Made by a program: the position numbers and the translations under genes. The notes beneath the pieces were generated by a model. The model saw only the letters and a program-made list of their open reading frames with translations. It searched no databases and was not told the DNA's origin. Shown piece by piece: positions 43,789-52,514 of a DNA stretch of 64,000 nt; position 1 is the stretch's first letter; every line of letters begins with the position of its first letter. The stretch comes from CAVVUF01 sp963751425 (GTDB lineage Bacteria > Chloroflexota > Anaerolineae > Anaerolineales > UBA4823), in NCBI GenBank assembly GCA_963751425.1, contig CAVVUF010000003.1, forward strand, positions 558,001-622,000, given 5' to 3'.

Positions 43789-45267
43789 TTCTTACTCTCT
43801 TGGGCTTGAACTTCTTCGGCAAGCTGATCCAGGGCTCTGAGTAAGGCTGGAATTTGCTCTCCTTTAAATTCAGGAGCTGTTAATTGAGACATTGCATCAC
43901 CCAAAGCCCAGCGTAATGAACGCCAGGAGGCAAGCGCTGGCTCAACATGAATATAAGGTAAAAAACCAAGCGCCTTCTCCCACAGGCTGGAGCCGCTATG
44001 TTTCCCGCTTAATAAAGGCAGAACAGAGGCTCGAGTTGGCAATGTTTCTGTGGCAAAAACCCAACGCGCTTGGTTTTCAGGTGATGCCAGCCAACGCACG
44101 AACAGCCAGGCAGCCAGCTGTTTCGTTTGGGTCGACTTCATGACCGCTAACGAGGGGCCAAAAATATCGAATGCCCCTCCCTTACGAGAAGGAAAAGGCA
44201 AAATTGTCCAATCATCATCACTACTGCCGCTTTTAAGAACAGTTTGCTGGCTTACCAATTCTCGCAATGAAGCAGACAGAAATAACGCGCCGCGGTTCGT
44301 GAGGATTTCATTCTTGTTGGGCTCAACCAACCGCCAGGCACATCCGTCTGTATAAAGCGCGTGGAGGAAGGTTAATGTGTCAATCGAACTCAGGATTCTC
44401 AAACTCATATCCACCCTGTCCTGAATTCTCGACCTCCCCGCCAAAAGCAAAGATCCAGGCTAGTAAGGTTGAGGGTTCAGAATCGATCAACCAACCGCCT
44501 GTGGCATCATTTCCCTTCTCATCATCTTCCCGGTTAGCTTTGGAAGCCGCGCAAGCTTGTTGGCGGAACTGTGCTGGTGTCGTTGGAGGAGCATCAAAAC
44601 CCAAGTCTTTTGCCCAACCCTGGTTATATACCATCACCATTCCCGTACGATACCAGGGCAATCCAAAGCGCAGCGCATCCTTATTTTCCTCGGTTGGGGT
44701 TTGCACATCTTGCATCCAGATCGCCGGGTAGAAATCCCGTTGATCCTTCGTAGATAGACCCCACGTAGGATCATCAATATAAGATTGTAAATCTGCCAAA
44801 GAGATACCCATAGAATGCCAATAACGCAGATCGTGGCTGTATCCAGCCAGGACTGCGGGAAGCTTTTTTTCTTCCAAAGCCCTGCGCAAGGCTTCATCCA
44901 TCACACCTGTGCTGTCATATGGAACAGCTTCAGCCCGAATCCCCCACTGATTCGTCTTATTGAACTCTTCAACCAATTTAGGCATCAATTCTTCAGCGCC
45001 AGCCTCGCGCACGTACCAAAATTGGACGAGCTGTCCGCGTAGGTTTACTGTATTTCCCACCGTTGGAACGGCTTCTGTGACTGGCAGCGGCTTAGGAGTC
45101 TTCGTAGGCTGTGGAGGCAGGACTTTAATTTCCGTAGTAGGAAGCTTTTCTGGGGCAGCCTGCAAAGTGGATGAAGAGCTCTGAGAATTTGCACAGGCAG
45201 ATAGGAAGCAGAGGCAGATTCCCCCTAGAGCTATCCAGCGAGATACGGTAAGATTCAATCGAAACAT
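43785..45267 (-). pseudogene. Extracellular solute-binding lipoprotein, frameshifted
   Basis: The 5' frame begins with a lipoprotein signal ending LSAC, a Thr/Pro linker, then the family 1 solute-binding fold (LVQFWYVREAGAEELMPKLV, WYRTGMVMVYNQGWAKDLG, STLLAWIFAFGGEVEN). The 3' frame has AAWLFVRWLASPENQARWV, the classical K-x-A-A-W-x-F-x-x-x-L block, and ends at 43785. Deleting one T (AA at 44387-44388 on plus) links GGYEFENPE to SIDTLTFLHAL, giving ~490 residues. Such proteins pass sugars or other solutes to ABC permeases, but no permease or ATPase gene is near. It is the first gene before rnhA. Confidence 0.8.
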
Positions 45268-45325
45268 TTTTGCTCCATAGACATGCCATTATATCAAAAC
45301 CTAACGGATCCTCCTCGACGTCGCT

Positions 45326-46609
45326 ATGCCTGACCTGACTCAAGCTTATTTACCCAGCATACAAAACCACCGTTTACCGAACCTGGATATTGAGGGTGGA
45401 TTTATCTTCCCCAATTACCAGGGATATTCTATTCTAAACATCCCTTCGAGCCTGTGCTGTTGGATGGAGATCCCCGGCTTTGGCACGGGACCCTTGCGGG
45501 TTAGCGAACTGGACAAGCTTGCTCAAGGTGCTCGAAGAATCATTTTTATTTTGATGGATGCCTTAGGACTGCAGTTGTTCCAGGGGATGCTGAAAAAGGG
45601 TCAGTTAGCGGTCTGGCAGAACCTATTGAAGGACGGTTTGCTGGCACCCCTGACCTCCATTTCACCCAGCACAACCTCCGCGGCTCTGACCAGCCTTTGG
45701 ACGGGACGCAGCCCCGCAGAGCATGGCATTATCGGGTACGAATTATGGCTCAAAGAATATGGCATCGTCACAAACATGATCTTGCATGCCCCCATTTCTT
45801 ATCGTAACGATACTGGGAGCCTGGTGAAAGCAGGTTTCCAGCCAGAGACCTATTTACCATTTACGAACTTAGGCACTTACCTGGGTGCACATGGCGTAAA
45901 ACCCTATGCCTTTCAACATACGAGTATTTTGCGCTCGGGCTTATCGCAAATGCTTTATAAAGATGTCGAAACACGCAGCTTCAACACATCCACCGATCTA
46001 TGGCTGAACTTACGCGACCTGGTTAACGGACGCCCTTCCGAACGCCAGTTCATTTGGGTATATTGGGGTGAAGTGGATCACTATTCACACCTATATGGAC
46101 CAGAGGACGAACGCCCCGCAGCTGAATTTGCGAACTTCAGCCAGACCTTCGAGAAACTGCTGCTCAACCAGCTTAGGGCAGATATCCGGAATGATACGCT
46201 GTTGATCCTGACCGCCGACCACGGGCAAATCAATACCCCCCAGAACCCTCAATATGAACTGCGAAACCATCCTGACCTGTTAAGAAAGCTGCACATTCTG
46301 CCGACTGGAGAGAACCGTTTTCAATACCTTTTCATACGCCCTGAACAAGTAGAAGCTGTACAAGCGTATTACTTGCGTACGTGGCCAGGGCAGTTTACCT
46401 TTCTTGACCCATCCCGTGCAGTGCATGAGGGTTTATTCGGTCCAGGTAAACCGCATGCTCAGCTCTTTGACCGCCTGGGGGATATGCTCGCCCTCGCCAG
46501 GGAAAACGCTTACCTGTGGTGGGCGAGTAAAGATAACCCGCTGTTAGGCCGGCACGGAGGCCTTTCACCCGATGAAATGCTTGTGCCATTCCTAATGGCA
46601 AGGATATAA
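45326..46609 (+). CDS. Type I phosphodiesterase / nucleotide pyrophosphatase family protein
   Basis: 427 residues of the alkaline phosphatase superfamily. Metal and nucleophile sites are IFILMDALGLQ (Asp), SISPSTTSAALTSL (nucleophilic Thr or Ser), YWGEVDHYSHLYGP (Asp, His), LLILTADHGQI (Asp-His) and GRHGGLSPDEMLVP (His). No signal peptide is seen, so it is probably cytosolic. Substrate may be a nucleotide or phosphodiester. The next gene, a RecB-like nuclease, starts 15 bp downstream on the same strand. Confidence 0.87.
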   Translation: MPDLTQAYLPSIQNHRLPNLDIEGGFIFPNYQGYSILNIPSSLCCWMEIPGFGTGPLRVSELDKLAQGARRIIFILMDALGLQLFQGMLKKGQLAVWQNLLKDGLLAPLTSISPSTTSAALTSLWTGRSPAEHGIIGYELWLKEYGIVTNMILHAPISYRNDTGSLVKAGFQPETYLPFTNLGTYLGAHGVKPYAFQHTSILRSGLSQMLYKDVETRSFNTSTDLWLNLRDLVNGRPSERQFIWVYWGEVDHYSHLYGPEDERPAAEFANFSQTFEKLLLNQLRADIRNDTLLILTADHGQINTPQNPQYELRNHPDLLRKLHILPTGENRFQYLFIRPEQVEAVQAYYLRTWPGQFTFLDPSRAVHEGLFGPGKPHAQLFDRLGDMLALARENAYLWWASKDNPLLGRHGGLSPDEMLVPFLMARI

Positions 46610-46624
46610 ACAAAGAGAGGCCAC

Positions 46625-47308
46625 ATGACAACGCCCCTTTACAAATTAAGTCCTTCTGAGCTTACCTTTTTATGGGATGAATGTAAGCGCTGTTTTTATT
46701 TGAAAGTCGTGCGCAAGTTCTCGCGCCCTCCCAGTCCCTTTCCATCGATTTTCACAAAGATCGATGGCTTGATGAAGGATTACTTCCAGGGCAAGCAAAC
46801 TTCTGAAATTTGTCTTGATCTGCCGCCAGGAACTGTTCTGCATGGTGAGAAATGGGTTAAATCGCAGCCAATTTTGCTGCCCGGTCATGCGGTGGGATGC
46901 TACCTGACCGGAAAGTTCGACACTGCAGTGAAATTTGAGCGTGGTTCGTTTGGCGTGATCGATTTCAAAACGTCCTCCCCAAAAGCAACCCACCGGGCGT
47001 TCTATGCGCGCCAGCTGCGCGCTTATGCATACGCCCTTGAACATCCCGAAGCAGGAAAGTTTGCGCTGAGTCCAATCTCCCACCTGGGCCTGCTGATCGT
47101 CGAGCCAGAGATGATCGAGAAAACTCTCACCGGACACATTGCCTACCTGGGTAAGGTCACCTGGCAGGAAATTCTACCCGACGAAGCCGCATTCCTGGCT
47201 TTTCTGAGTGAGGTCCTCTCTGTTTTGGAACTGCCTGGTCCGCCAGAAGCATCTGAAAACTGCGCCTGGTGCCAATACCGGCAAGCAGCGCGGGACAACG
47301 GCGTTTAG
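46625..47308 (+). CDS. PD-(D/E)XK (RecB/Cas4-like) nuclease with four-cysteine motif
   Basis: 227 residues. The nuclease motifs are GYLTGKFDTAVKF-type YLTGKFDTAVKF, FGVIDFKTSSP (Asp and Asp-x-Lys) and YARQLRAYAYALE (Q-x-x-x-Y). A pair of cysteines near the N-terminus (DECKRCFYLKV) and a pair near the C-terminus (CAWCQYRQAA) could together hold an iron-sulfur cluster, as in Cas4 and AddB. The ATG follows GAGAGGCCAC. No cas genes or helicase are near; its role is presumably in DNA repair. Cotranscribed with the phosphodiesterase gene. Confidence 0.78.
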   Translation: MTTPLYKLSPSELTFLWDECKRCFYLKVVRKFSRPPSPFPSIFTKIDGLMKDYFQGKQTSEICLDLPPGTVLHGEKWVKSQPILLPGHAVGCYLTGKFDTAVKFERGSFGVIDFKTSSPKATHRAFYARQLRAYAYALEHPEAGKFALSPISHLGLLIVEPEMIEKTLTGHIAYLGKVTWQEILPDEAAFLAFLSEVLSVLELPGPPEASENCAWCQYRQAARDNGV

Positions 47309-47323
47309 ACGGAACCTCTCAAA

Positions 47324-47734
47324 CTACTCTCGCTGTAGAAACATCCAGCGGTGTCCTTCCAGGTCCTCCGCCCGATAGCGCCGCCCGGGGAAACCATCCT
47401 CTAATTCGCCCAAGATGGCAGCACCGGCCCGCTTTGCCCGCTCAAAATGCTCGTCGATATGTGCCACATACACCAGCACACCATCAATCACCCAAGGAAC
47501 CTCTGACCAGGCCCGGGCGCGCTCACAATGTTTTCGATGGTGCTTCGGGCTTTCATAAGCCGGGGTTGCGGTTGCCAGCATTATCCGGCCATTCCCGGCC
47601 ATCATTTCGCCATGCGCTAACCTGCCATCCTCTCCGATCAGGCGGCTCACCTCATGAAACCCAAATGCCTCAGCCAGCCAGTCCATGGCGGCTGGTCCAT
47701 CTTCATAATCCAGCATCGGAACAACATCCTGCAT
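47324..47734 (-). CDS. VOC-family (glyoxalase/bleomycin resistance-like) protein
   Basis: 136 residues with the paired beta-alpha-beta-beta-beta units of the vicinal oxygen chelate fold: MLDYEDGPAAMDWLAEAFGF at the start and VAHIDEHFERAKRAGAAILGEL with the C-terminal RYRAEDLEGHRWMF. The last motif (EDLEGHRW) is typical of the PhnB/YdfO-like group. The substrate is unknown. The ATG at 47734 is preceded by GGAGG at five bases. Downstream of the caspase-like gene by 39 bp and possibly in its operon. Confidence 0.85.
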   Translation of the reverse strand: MQDVVPMLDYEDGPAAMDWLAEAFGFHEVSRLIGEDGRLAHGEMMAGNGRIMLATATPAYESPKHHRKHCERARAWSEVPWVIDGVLVYVAHIDEHFERAKRAGAAILGELEDGFPGRRYRAEDLEGHRWMFLQRE

Positions 47735-47773
47735 ACTAACCTCCAAAATGGATGCTCGGGCGTTACATTCGAT

Positions 47774-49555
47774 CTATTTCAGCTCATGAGACGCCTTTAT
47801 ACTAACCGGTAAACCATTTCTGCTTTTCCAGATATTGATAATCCACAGCATCAGGCTCGCGAGAATCATTGTAAATACAAAAGAAGCGACCGGCAGCAGG
47901 CCAAGCGAGTAATTATAGAGTGGGGCACCCAAATTCGGAATGAAGTACAACACATTGAATATCGCCATCACCACCAATCCAAATACGATCGGCGACCAGC
48001 TGATAAATGTAATCACCAATAACGCGATTATTTTGCCAAATATCGATCGGGATTGGAAATAGATCAACGTACCACAAAAACTCAAGATGAAAGCAGCGAC
48101 AAGACTTAACGGGCTGAACACAACAGCTTTTGAGGTAATCGTAACTTGATCCAAACGGATTAGAACATACAACCCCTGGAGCAAGGCAGATCCAATCCCT
48201 ACCGCTGTGGCAATACCAACCCTCCGCCAGGTTAGTCGCTTCCGAAAAACTTGCCATCCTATCCATATCAAAGGGATAATCACAAAGACAATTGCGATAA
48301 TATCTCCACCCGTTTGCTGATTAAAAATAAATGTATCGTCGAGCGAATCCGTCAAAATATCCGCCAGCAGCCAATACCAAGAGGTTTGCATGCGCATCTT
48401 AAGCGTTAGATCTCCCCCTTGGTGAACCAGCAGAATAAACTTATCATTCTGAATATTGACCATCTGAAGGCGGCTGTTGTAAAAAGGATCCTGTTCGGAA
48501 GCGGACGTGATTCCGGTCGCTTCTACGAACTGATACGCTGCCCCATCGGCAATCCGAATAGGAACGACACCTGCAGGGACTGCCCGGTAGGTAACAAAGC
48601 GCTGCCTCTCTTCTTGTTGGTCGGTCACCAACTCATACGGTGGTTCGGATTGCAGAGCGATCCGTGGATCACCCAAGAGAAACTGGTAGGGGAAAAAGGC
48701 AAATCCTTGGAGGGTTCCTTGATTCTGAACCTGGATAACATGTCCAATTGGGAAGTCCTTCCAGGTATATCGAAAAGGCAGCCCGTCGAATTCACCGATC
48801 AAATACCCCTCATTGGGACTGAACACAAAACCAGAATAAGCCGCAGCGCCCTGATCGACAAACCTACGGGCAATCGAATTCTCGTTCCATATCCGAACTG
48901 TCTGGCAGCTTCCGGTCTCTACAACAACAGAATCTAGAGAGGGTACATCAGCGGAAGTAATCTGGGTATCCTCATCAATTCTCAAATACTGATTTCCTCC
49001 ATGGCCAGTAAACGTCACGTAATCCGCGGATTGGAGGATATTTTCAAAATTCGTCTTGGTCAAAGGCTGCGTGACCAGCTCTCCCTGCCTCAATTCTAGA
49101 ATCCGTCCCTCATAGATATGGGCAGCCGGATTGGGAGCATTGACCGCAAAAAGCCGATCTCCTTGAACCTGTGTGCGCCGTTCCCATAAACCTCGCGCTT
49201 GCTCGATGGTAGTTCCCGTGATAATGCCGGTTGAAATCGCAGTCAGATGCTCTTTCATCATCTGGCCAAATTCAATCACGATCGCATCCGATAGAAAATC
49301 TGGTGAAACTACCCATAGCAAGAATACAGGATGACAGGCGATTACGTCATCAAGGCTGTGGGCCAGGGGGACATTTTCAGCAGCGGCAATCTCCTGCGCC
49401 AGAAAATAATACGGGTCATTTGGGTCAGCCAAGACCATTACTTCGCATTGTGGAGAATTAATTGGTTTAGTCGACCCGGCTGCTAGGGGAAAGCTCAGTA
49501 AAACCACTCCCAAAACAATAAAGATGGCAAATGATGGATAAAGTCTGCTGGGCAT
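47774..49555 (-). CDS. Membrane protein with predicted clan CD (caspase/gingipain-like) protease domain
   Basis: 593 residues from the ATG at 49555. An N-terminal signal anchor (FAIFIVLGVVLLSFPLAAG) precedes an extracytoplasmic domain of about 330 residues with YVTFTGHGGNQYL and VVVETGSCQTV. The His-Gly-Gly and the Ser-Cys 32 residues later fit the catalytic dyad order of clan CD cysteine peptidases such as gingipain (C25). Six to seven membrane helices follow (from about residue 420). The fold call is inferred from these motifs. A longer start at 49603 overlaps the upstream gene and is less likely. Substrates are unknown. It is coupled to a GyrI-like gene 11 bp upstream. Confidence 0.65.
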   Translation of the reverse strand: MPSRLYPSFAIFIVLGVVLLSFPLAAGSTKPINSPQCEVMVLADPNDPYYFLAQEIAAAENVPLAHSLDDVIACHPVFLLWVVSPDFLSDAIVIEFGQMMKEHLTAISTGIITGTTIEQARGLWERRTQVQGDRLFAVNAPNPAAHIYEGRILELRQGELVTQPLTKTNFENILQSADYVTFTGHGGNQYLRIDEDTQITSADVPSLDSVVVETGSCQTVRIWNENSIARRFVDQGAAAYSGFVFSPNEGYLIGEFDGLPFRYTWKDFPIGHVIQVQNQGTLQGFAFFPYQFLLGDPRIALQSEPPYELVTDQQEERQRFVTYRAVPAGVVPIRIADGAAYQFVEATGITSASEQDPFYNSRLQMVNIQNDKFILLVHQGGDLTLKMRMQTSWYWLLADILTDSLDDTFIFNQQTGGDIIAIVFVIIPLIWIGWQVFRKRLTWRRVGIATAVGIGSALLQGLYVLIRLDQVTITSKAVVFSPLSLVAAFILSFCGTLIYFQSRSIFGKIIALLVITFISWSPIVFGLVVMAIFNVLYFIPNLGAPLYNYSLGLLPVASFVFTMILASLMLWIINIWKSRNGLPVSIKASHELK

Positions 49556-49566
49556 GAGCGCACTCT

Positions 49567-50073
49567 TTACGGTTCCGTTCCTTTTCTTTGCACCGGCAGC
49601 CAAAACTCACAGATATAATCGTCCTCATTGGCCCCTTCCAAATATACTTCCATCTCAGGAGCCTGTGCGTGAACAAAGCCGGAGGCTGGCAGCCATTGCG
49701 TAAACGCAAAGATTTCTGCTTCAACGATCGAGGTGGGAACCTTCCCTCGACACTCAAACACAGCCCATATCGCTGAGGGCACCTGATAACTTTCAAGTTC
49801 CGTATCCGTACAATCTTTTGTTTTCTCAATGGCGATCATATAGTAAAAAGCCCGGTCTGCCGGATCTTTTTCTACTTGAGAGATCCCTAATGTCACCCCA
49901 TTCGTCTGCGATCCTGGCTGAAAGCCGCTAATCTGTTCAAAGATCCCAAATAAGCCCTCCGCCTTGCATTCCTCCCAGAAAATGCCAAAGAGGTCATTAT
50001 CCTGACCGGAGATCCAGGTCTTTTTACCGATAACTTCAAATGCTGGGCGGTCAATAATGCGAAACTGGGGCAT
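49567..50073 (-). CDS. GyrI-like / AraC-type effector-binding domain protein
   Basis: 168 residues. PQFRIIDRPAFEVIGKKTWIS at the start and AFYYMIAIEKTKD, YQVPSAIWAVFECRG and DDYICEFWLPVQRK fit the SOUL/GyrI-like effector-binding domain, here without a DNA-binding part. Stand-alone members bind small hydrophobic molecules or act as hydrolases. It lies between a VOC gene and the membrane protease-like gene, in a run of small ligand-binding proteins likely in one operon. Confidence 0.8.
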   Translation of the reverse strand: MPQFRIIDRPAFEVIGKKTWISGQDNDLFGIFWEECKAEGLFGIFEQISGFQPGSQTNGVTLGISQVEKDPADRAFYYMIAIEKTKDCTDTELESYQVPSAIWAVFECRGKVPTSIVEAEIFAFTQWLPASGFVHAQAPEMEVYLEGANEDDYICEFWLPVQRKGTEP

Positions 50074-50093
50074 CTGCGTGCCGGAAGGTAGAA

Positions 50094-50519
50094 CTAGACC
50101 CTGCGTAGCTGCAGGCTCTGGTGAGTGTATTCCATTAGCTCAATGGCATTCCCATCCGGGTCAGCGATCCAGGCCTGACGAGAATGATCCATGCCCATGG
50201 TGATGGCAGAAACCTGCACTCCACACTTTTCGAAGGCCGGTTTGAGCTCATCCAGCCCGGTGACTTCCAGGCAGAAATGCTTATACTGACCGGAAGAGGC
50301 TGGCGCCTGCGCCTGACCTCCCCACTGCCGGACAGCCAAGGATTGGTCAAAAATTTCGATAAATGTCGAATTCCCACATTCAAAGTAATATCCCATAAGA
50401 TGTCCATCGTCATCGTTGAGTGTGAACTTTACCGGCAAGCCGAGACCATCCCGGTAGAAATGCACCATCTGCTCGAGGCGATCTGTATAGAAACAAAGGT
50501 GGGCAAGTTGACGAATCAT
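50094..50519 (-). CDS. VOC-family protein (lactoylglutathione lyase-like)
   Basis: 141 residues. IRQLAHLCFYTDRLEQMVHFYRD and GLPVKFTLNDD open the first VOC unit; KHFCLEVTGLDELKPAFEKCGV and AWIADPDGNAIELMEY end the second, with the His and Glu metal ligands. Glyoxalase or ring-cleavage dioxygenase relatives bind a divalent metal. The ATG at 50519 has AAGGAG eleven bases upstream. It follows the DinB gene by 29 bp. Confidence 0.87.
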   Translation of the reverse strand: MIRQLAHLCFYTDRLEQMVHFYRDGLGLPVKFTLNDDDGHLMGYYFECGNSTFIEIFDQSLAVRQWGGQAQAPASSGQYKHFCLEVTGLDELKPAFEKCGVQVSAITMGMDHSRQAWIADPDGNAIELMEYTHQSLQLRRV

Positions 50520-50548
50520 AGACCAGGGCTCCTTCTTAACCGAGTATA

Positions 50549-51025
50549 TCATTTTTTAAGCGTGCAGGTCGCCTGGCGGATCTCGCCCAGGTGATAGGCT
50601 GTGTGGGCCACAATAGCGATTGCCCCACCCAGGCTGTTCTCCGTATCCCAGCGATCGTAGCTCTGGACCATCTCTTTTGTCCGCTCGTAAGTGTGCCGGA
50701 GGCGCTCCTGCAAAGAGTTCCATTCCTCGGGCGTCACCGCGCTGACTGTCCGCCAGATCTCGCCCCAGTCTACCCGTTCGTTCTGCCCGGTTTTGATGAA
50801 GCGGTACAGTACATCCAAATAGAAACAAACATGCGTCACCTGCGCAGCGATCGTGGCACACTTGTTCCCCACTGGGATCGAAGCCTCCTGCGCGGTGATC
50901 CCCGCCAGCGTTTCCAATAAAGAAGTTCCCTTGTCTAGGTAGATCCCCTGGACGGATTCAAAGGTCTCAGTCAGCAGAGACAGCAGCTCACCGGTAAATT
51001 GCGTTGTAGAAATGGTTGCTATCAT
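50549..51025 (-). CDS. DinB-family protein (putative thiol-/metal-dependent four-helix protein)
   Basis: 158 residues, four-helix bundle. The ligands of the DinB/YfiT fold are VTHVCFYLDVLYRF (His) and AHTAYHLGEIRQ (H-x-x-x-H). Such proteins bind zinc or nickel; some use bacillithiol or mycothiol as cofactor. The ATG at 51025 follows AAGGAGG closely, so the longer open frame is rejected. A TATAAT on minus (51071-51066) is a plausible -10. First gene of a run of five small or membrane genes. Confidence 0.85.
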   Translation of the reverse strand: MIATISTTQFTGELLSLLTETFESVQGIYLDKGTSLLETLAGITAQEASIPVGNKCATIAAQVTHVCFYLDVLYRFIKTGQNERVDWGEIWRTVSAVTPEEWNSLQERLRHTYERTKEMVQSYDRWDTENSLGGAIAIVAHTAYHLGEIRQATCTLKK

Positions 51026-51106
51026 TCTTCCTCCTTCGGTAGAAATAAGTCGATAATTCAGAATGATTATATCCAATTATTTGTCTTTTAAATAGATCGC
51101 ATAAAA

Positions 51107-51135
51107 AAGACCTGCTCGAAATCAGAGCAGGTCTT
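51107..51135 (-). terminator. Rho-independent terminator after LysM/M23 gene
   Basis: AAGACCTGCTC (51107-51117) pairs with GAGCAGGTCTT (51125-51135); minus reads on into TTTTTT. It is 23 bp after the stop of the M23 gene. Confidence 0.92.
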
Positions 51136-51158
51136 CATCTCAGCTAAGTAGAATTTTC

Positions 51159-52400
51159 TTACGGTAAGAAATTCCAGGGATTAACTTTGCCGTACTGGTC
51201 GCTCATCATTTCAAAGTGCAGGTGGGGCCCGCTGGAATTACCTGTGCTGCCAAAGGCACCAATTACACCACCCTGGTAAACACTCTGACCGCAGCCTGCG
51301 CCGATAACACTGAGGTGGGCATAAAGCGTTTGCCAGCCGTTGCCATGGTCAACCACGATCACATTCCCGTAGCCGTGATTATTCCAACCGGAATAAACCA
51401 CCACACCGTTATCCGCCGCATAGATCGGGTCGCCTAATTCTCCAGCGATATCAATAGCTCGGTGGTTCGTGCCCGGTGAATAATCGTACCCTGACAGGAA
51501 GTGGTTATTGGATGGCCAGACGAAGGCACCTATACCCACGGCACCATCCACGATGGTACCGCAGAAACCCGGTCCTAAGAGCTTGGCTACGCCGGGGTTT
51601 TCGCGGCTGATACGCGGCGCGCTCCACGTCACAAAGTCTCGGTGCCCACCCGGCACCATCAGCATGGTGCCCGGCTCGATCTTGGGATTCGACCAGTCTC
51701 CTAACGTATCCGGATTCAAATGATTGCCAGGCCAGTTGATGATATCTTCAGGGTTAACATCATAACCGCGGGCAACACCGTTCAACCCTTCGCCCGCAGA
51801 CCACTTATGATAGGTGCCATCTAGAGGCAAAATATTCAATTCCTGACCGGGACTCAAATTATGTGGGTCATCTCCCAGTGTATAGGTGTTGCCCCATAAA
51901 ATACTCTCCGGCTTTAATCCGAATTTCTCAGCAATCCCAAAAATCGTATCTCCTTTCACCACGGTATAAGTGGTGACCTCCGTACGCGGCCGCGTGGGGA
52001 TGGTGGTATGAAGCATTACCTGGCGATAAATACCTTTTACTTTTCGATCCACAGGGAAAGGAGGCAGGCTGGGCGGTAAAGCAGTGGGCGTAGGCGTGGG
52101 GAGCTCAGCCGCAAGCGCTGAGCTTTGCCGTGTATTGATATCAGAATGCTCTTGAAGATACAAGTAGAAAGAGCGCATTCCCCAAACCACTAAAAGCACT
52201 AATGCGATTGACAGCAAGCTGGTTCCAACGCGAAAAACTGTCTCGCCTAATCCAATACGAGACAGCCCCTCCCACATAGAAATTATCCAATTGTCCTTTG
52301 AGACGCCCCCCGGCGAAGCACTTTCTTTTCCTGGCTTTTCGAGAGGTTGATTATCTTCCTCTGAACCAGGAAATTCTTCCATCAGTGGATCATGTGACAT
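51159..52400 (-). CDS. LysM-containing M23 family peptidase
   Basis: 413 residues. A cytosolic acidic start, one membrane helix (VGTSLLSIALVLLVVWGMRSF), a PTPTPTALPP linker, two LysM-like repeats (YTVVKGDTIFGIAEKFGLK; EGLNGVARGYDVNPEDIINWP) and a lysostaphin-type domain with HRAIDIAG (H-x-x-x-D), TLYAHLS and GPHLHFEMM. It probably cuts or binds peptidoglycan outside the membrane. The ligands are complete, so it is likely an active endopeptidase. A terminator follows; it is separated from the SBP gene upstream by 114 bp. Confidence 0.92.
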   Translation of the reverse strand: MSHDPLMEEFPGSEEDNQPLEKPGKESASPGGVSKDNWIISMWEGLSRIGLGETVFRVGTSLLSIALVLLVVWGMRSFYLYLQEHSDINTRQSSALAAELPTPTPTALPPSLPPFPVDRKVKGIYRQVMLHTTIPTRPRTEVTTYTVVKGDTIFGIAEKFGLKPESILWGNTYTLGDDPHNLSPGQELNILPLDGTYHKWSAGEGLNGVARGYDVNPEDIINWPGNHLNPDTLGDWSNPKIEPGTMLMVPGGHRDFVTWSAPRISRENPGVAKLLGPGFCGTIVDGAVGIGAFVWPSNNHFLSGYDYSPGTNHRAIDIAGELGDPIYAADNGVVVYSGWNNHGYGNVIVVDHGNGWQTLYAHLSVIGAGCGQSVYQGGVIGAFGSTGNSSGPHLHFEMMSDQYGKVNPWNFLP

Positions 52401-52514
52401 TTTTTAAATTTACTCCAACAAGCACAAGCCTCAATAAGGTAAGTGTTGTTTCGATATCATCATAACATTTCCCCGTCCCTGCGTCAAGCGCTTCTAAAGG
52501 AGTCATTAATCCCT

